Shown: piece after piece, positions 26,872-27,620 of the stretch | Layout: the number at the start of each line of letters is the position of its first letter | How positions within the stretch are numbered: position 1 is the stretch's first letter | Assembly (NCBI GenBank): GCA_024278345.1 | Contig: JAJRTK010000105.1 | Coordinates: forward strand, 1 to 27,620 | Origin: a bacterium | GTDB taxonomy: Bacteria; CSSED10-310; JAJRTK01 | Length of the DNA: 27,620 nt | Direction: 5' to 3' | Made by a program: the position numbers and the translations under genes | Notes under the pieces: generated by a model | What the model was told of the DNA's origin: nothing | The model's input: the letters and a program-made list of their open reading frames with translations, nothing else | Databases searched by the model: none

Positions 26872-27122
26872 AGAAGCCCAATGACCGGCCGAGCCCGGAG
26901 CTCGGCAGCCAAGCGTTTGAAGGGCATCATTCCATAAAATTTTCTTGTTGTATTCCGCTCCCGGCGGCGGCAATCCGTCCGCCGCCACTCGCCTTTCACC
27001 GCCCCGGACAGGGGCTACTGCCCGGAAAGCGTGACACGACCAGAAACTCACAGCCCCAGAGCTCTCGCGGGGGGAAACAAGGCGCTTGGAGGCCAGTCCT
27101 CACCAAGGAGGGGGAAAGGTGA
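26868..27122 (+). CDS. Small hypothetical ORF linking the MMPL and dehydrogenase genes
   Basis: An 84-codon frame whose ATG overlaps the MMPL stop (ATGA) and whose stop overlaps the next GTG start (GTGA). Such double coupling is typical of operon genes, and this is the main support. Against it: the product (MKKPNDRPSPELGSQAFEG at the start) is rich in Pro, Arg and Gly, has no recognisable domain, and the DNA carries two strong hairpins (26888-26906 and 26963-26986). It may be a real small protein, a gene altered by repeat insertion, or plain spacer. Confidence 0.35.
   Translation: MKKPNDRPSPELGSQAFEGHHSIKFSCCIPLPAAAIRPPPLAFHRPGQGLLPGKRDTTRNSQPQSSRGGKQGAWRPVLTKEGER
26888..26906. repeat. Hairpin shortly after the MMPL stop
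   Basis: Perfect 7-bp stem GCCGAGC / GCTCGGC with loop CCGGA, 17 bases after the MMPL stop codon. A T-rich stretch (TTTTCTTG) comes only about 32 bases later, so it is not a canonical intrinsic terminator. Confidence 0.45.
26963..26986. repeat. GC-rich hairpin in the MMPL-dehydrogenase spacer
   Basis: 8-bp stem GGCGGCGG / CCGCCGCC with loop CAATCCGT. It lies inside the small hypothetical ORF and adds to the doubt about that ORF being protein-coding. Confidence 0.45.
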
Positions 27123-27481
27123 GCACTGGAGGCATAGAAGAATGTGAGAGGGGATCTTCCAACCTACCCGTAAATCTCCTAAACGACTGCACACCGGGTA
27201 TGCCGGGGGAGAGACTAGATCAGAGGCCACAGATCCGTCATGAGATTCCACGGCCCGGGCCGGACCGGGTATTGGTGAGCGTCCACCCTTTTGGAGAGCT
27301 GAATTCCCAGCCTCTGGACCTGCTTCGGGATGCTGGGATCGAGGTGGTCAAAAACCCGTTCCAACGCCGGTTGACAGAAGCGGAGGTCGCCGACCTGATC
27401 GGCCCGTTCGAGGTCCTTATCGCCAGTACGGAGCCGCTCACGTCCAGGGTTTTTGACCGGGCGCCCAGGCTCAGACTCATC
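27119..27481 (+). pseudogene. D-2-hydroxyacid dehydrogenase family protein, N-terminal part, apparently interrupted
   Basis: The frame starts at GTG 27119 behind AGGAGGGGG (five bases upstream). After about 45 variable residues it shows the N-terminal substrate-domain pattern of phosphoglycerate-dehydrogenase-like enzymes: DRVLVSVHPFGELN, DLLRDAGIEVVKNPFQRRLT, EVADLIGPFEVLIASTEPLT and RVFDRAPRLRLI. Members of this family continue with a G-x-G-x-D-N/S segment and the Rossmann domain, but here the sequence changes to GPRSWYRPRCRF and then runs into GC-rich hairpin repeats. The frame stays open to the window edge without family resemblance. Either the gene is broken by repeat insertion, or an assembly break lies here. 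NAD binding cannot be present in this fragment. Confidence 0.65.
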
Positions 27482-27528
27482 GGGCCTCGGTCATGGTACC
27501 GGCCACGGTGCAGATTTCAGACGCCGCC

Positions 27529-27598
27529 CCAGGGCTTCCAGCCCTGGAACCCGGCGGAGGCTCTGCCTCCGGACCTCCGCTGGGAGCGCCGCTCCCAG
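27529..27598. repeat. Row of three GC-rich hairpins (palindromic repeat cluster)
   Basis: Three consecutive inverted repeats: CCAGGGC-TTCCA-GCCCTGG (27529-27547), CGGAGGC-TCT-GCCTCCG (27555-27571) and CTGGGAGC-GCC-GCTCCCAG (27580-27598). They directly follow the point where the dehydrogenase resemblance ends. The TCT triloop also occurs in the element at 365-518. The cluster may continue past the window edge. Confidence 0.75.
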
Positions 27599-27620
27599 AC
27601 CCACGCCAGGGAGCCAGCTC

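Overview
The window looks like a chromosomal segment of a GC-rich Gram-negative bacterium that can respire nitrate. Outer-membrane and periplasmic electron-transfer proteins point to a diderm. Alternative complex III (Act), an F-type ATP synthase with two different b-type subunits, and a b-type subunit carrying a signal peptide and a long charged N-terminal extension suggest a deep-branching phylum such as Acidobacteriota or Methylomirabilota. GC-rich triloop hairpin repeats of the kind often met in environmental bacterial genomes are also present. I cannot fix the taxon from the sequence alone.

Layout, left to right. (1) Positions 1-2447, minus strand: part of the atp operon, transcribed as atpF, a second b-type gene, atpH and atpA (only the atpA start is inside the window). 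A 154-bp MITE-like element with terminal inverted repeats and an 8-bp target duplication sits between atpH and atpA. (2) 2448-5125: a gene-poor stretch around one outer-membrane beta-barrel gene (3044-4678, minus) that resembles the barrel part of TonB-dependent receptors without a plug. (3) 5126-23495, minus: thirteen tightly packed genes reading diheme cytochrome c - narG - narH - narJ - narI - narK1 - narK2 - actA - actB - actC - actD - actE - actF. Most junctions overlap by 1-32 bases, so this looks like one 18.4-kb operon. (4) 23496-24492: a divergent intergenic region with a good sigma-70-like promoter facing the nar-act operon, an AT-rich perfect palindrome, and a chain of overlapping mini-ORFs facing right. 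(5) 24493-27620, plus: an MMPL/RND-type exporter, a small coupled ORF of doubtful reality, and the N-terminal part of a D-2-hydroxyacid dehydrogenase whose family resemblance stops just before a row of three GC-rich hairpins.

How the genes work together. NarK1 and NarK2 bring nitrate in and let nitrite out. Cytoplasmic NarGH, anchored by the cytochrome b NarI and assembled with NarJ, reduces nitrate with quinol electrons. Alternative complex III oxidises quinol and passes electrons to periplasmic cytochrome c. The membrane-anchored diheme cytochrome at the head of the operon is the natural partner on the periplasmic side. Placing the complete Act module behind narK2, with no terminal oxidase genes next to it in this window, is the most unusual feature. 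It suggests that here Act serves anaerobic respiration, perhaps supplying periplasmic nitrogen-oxide reductases encoded elsewhere.
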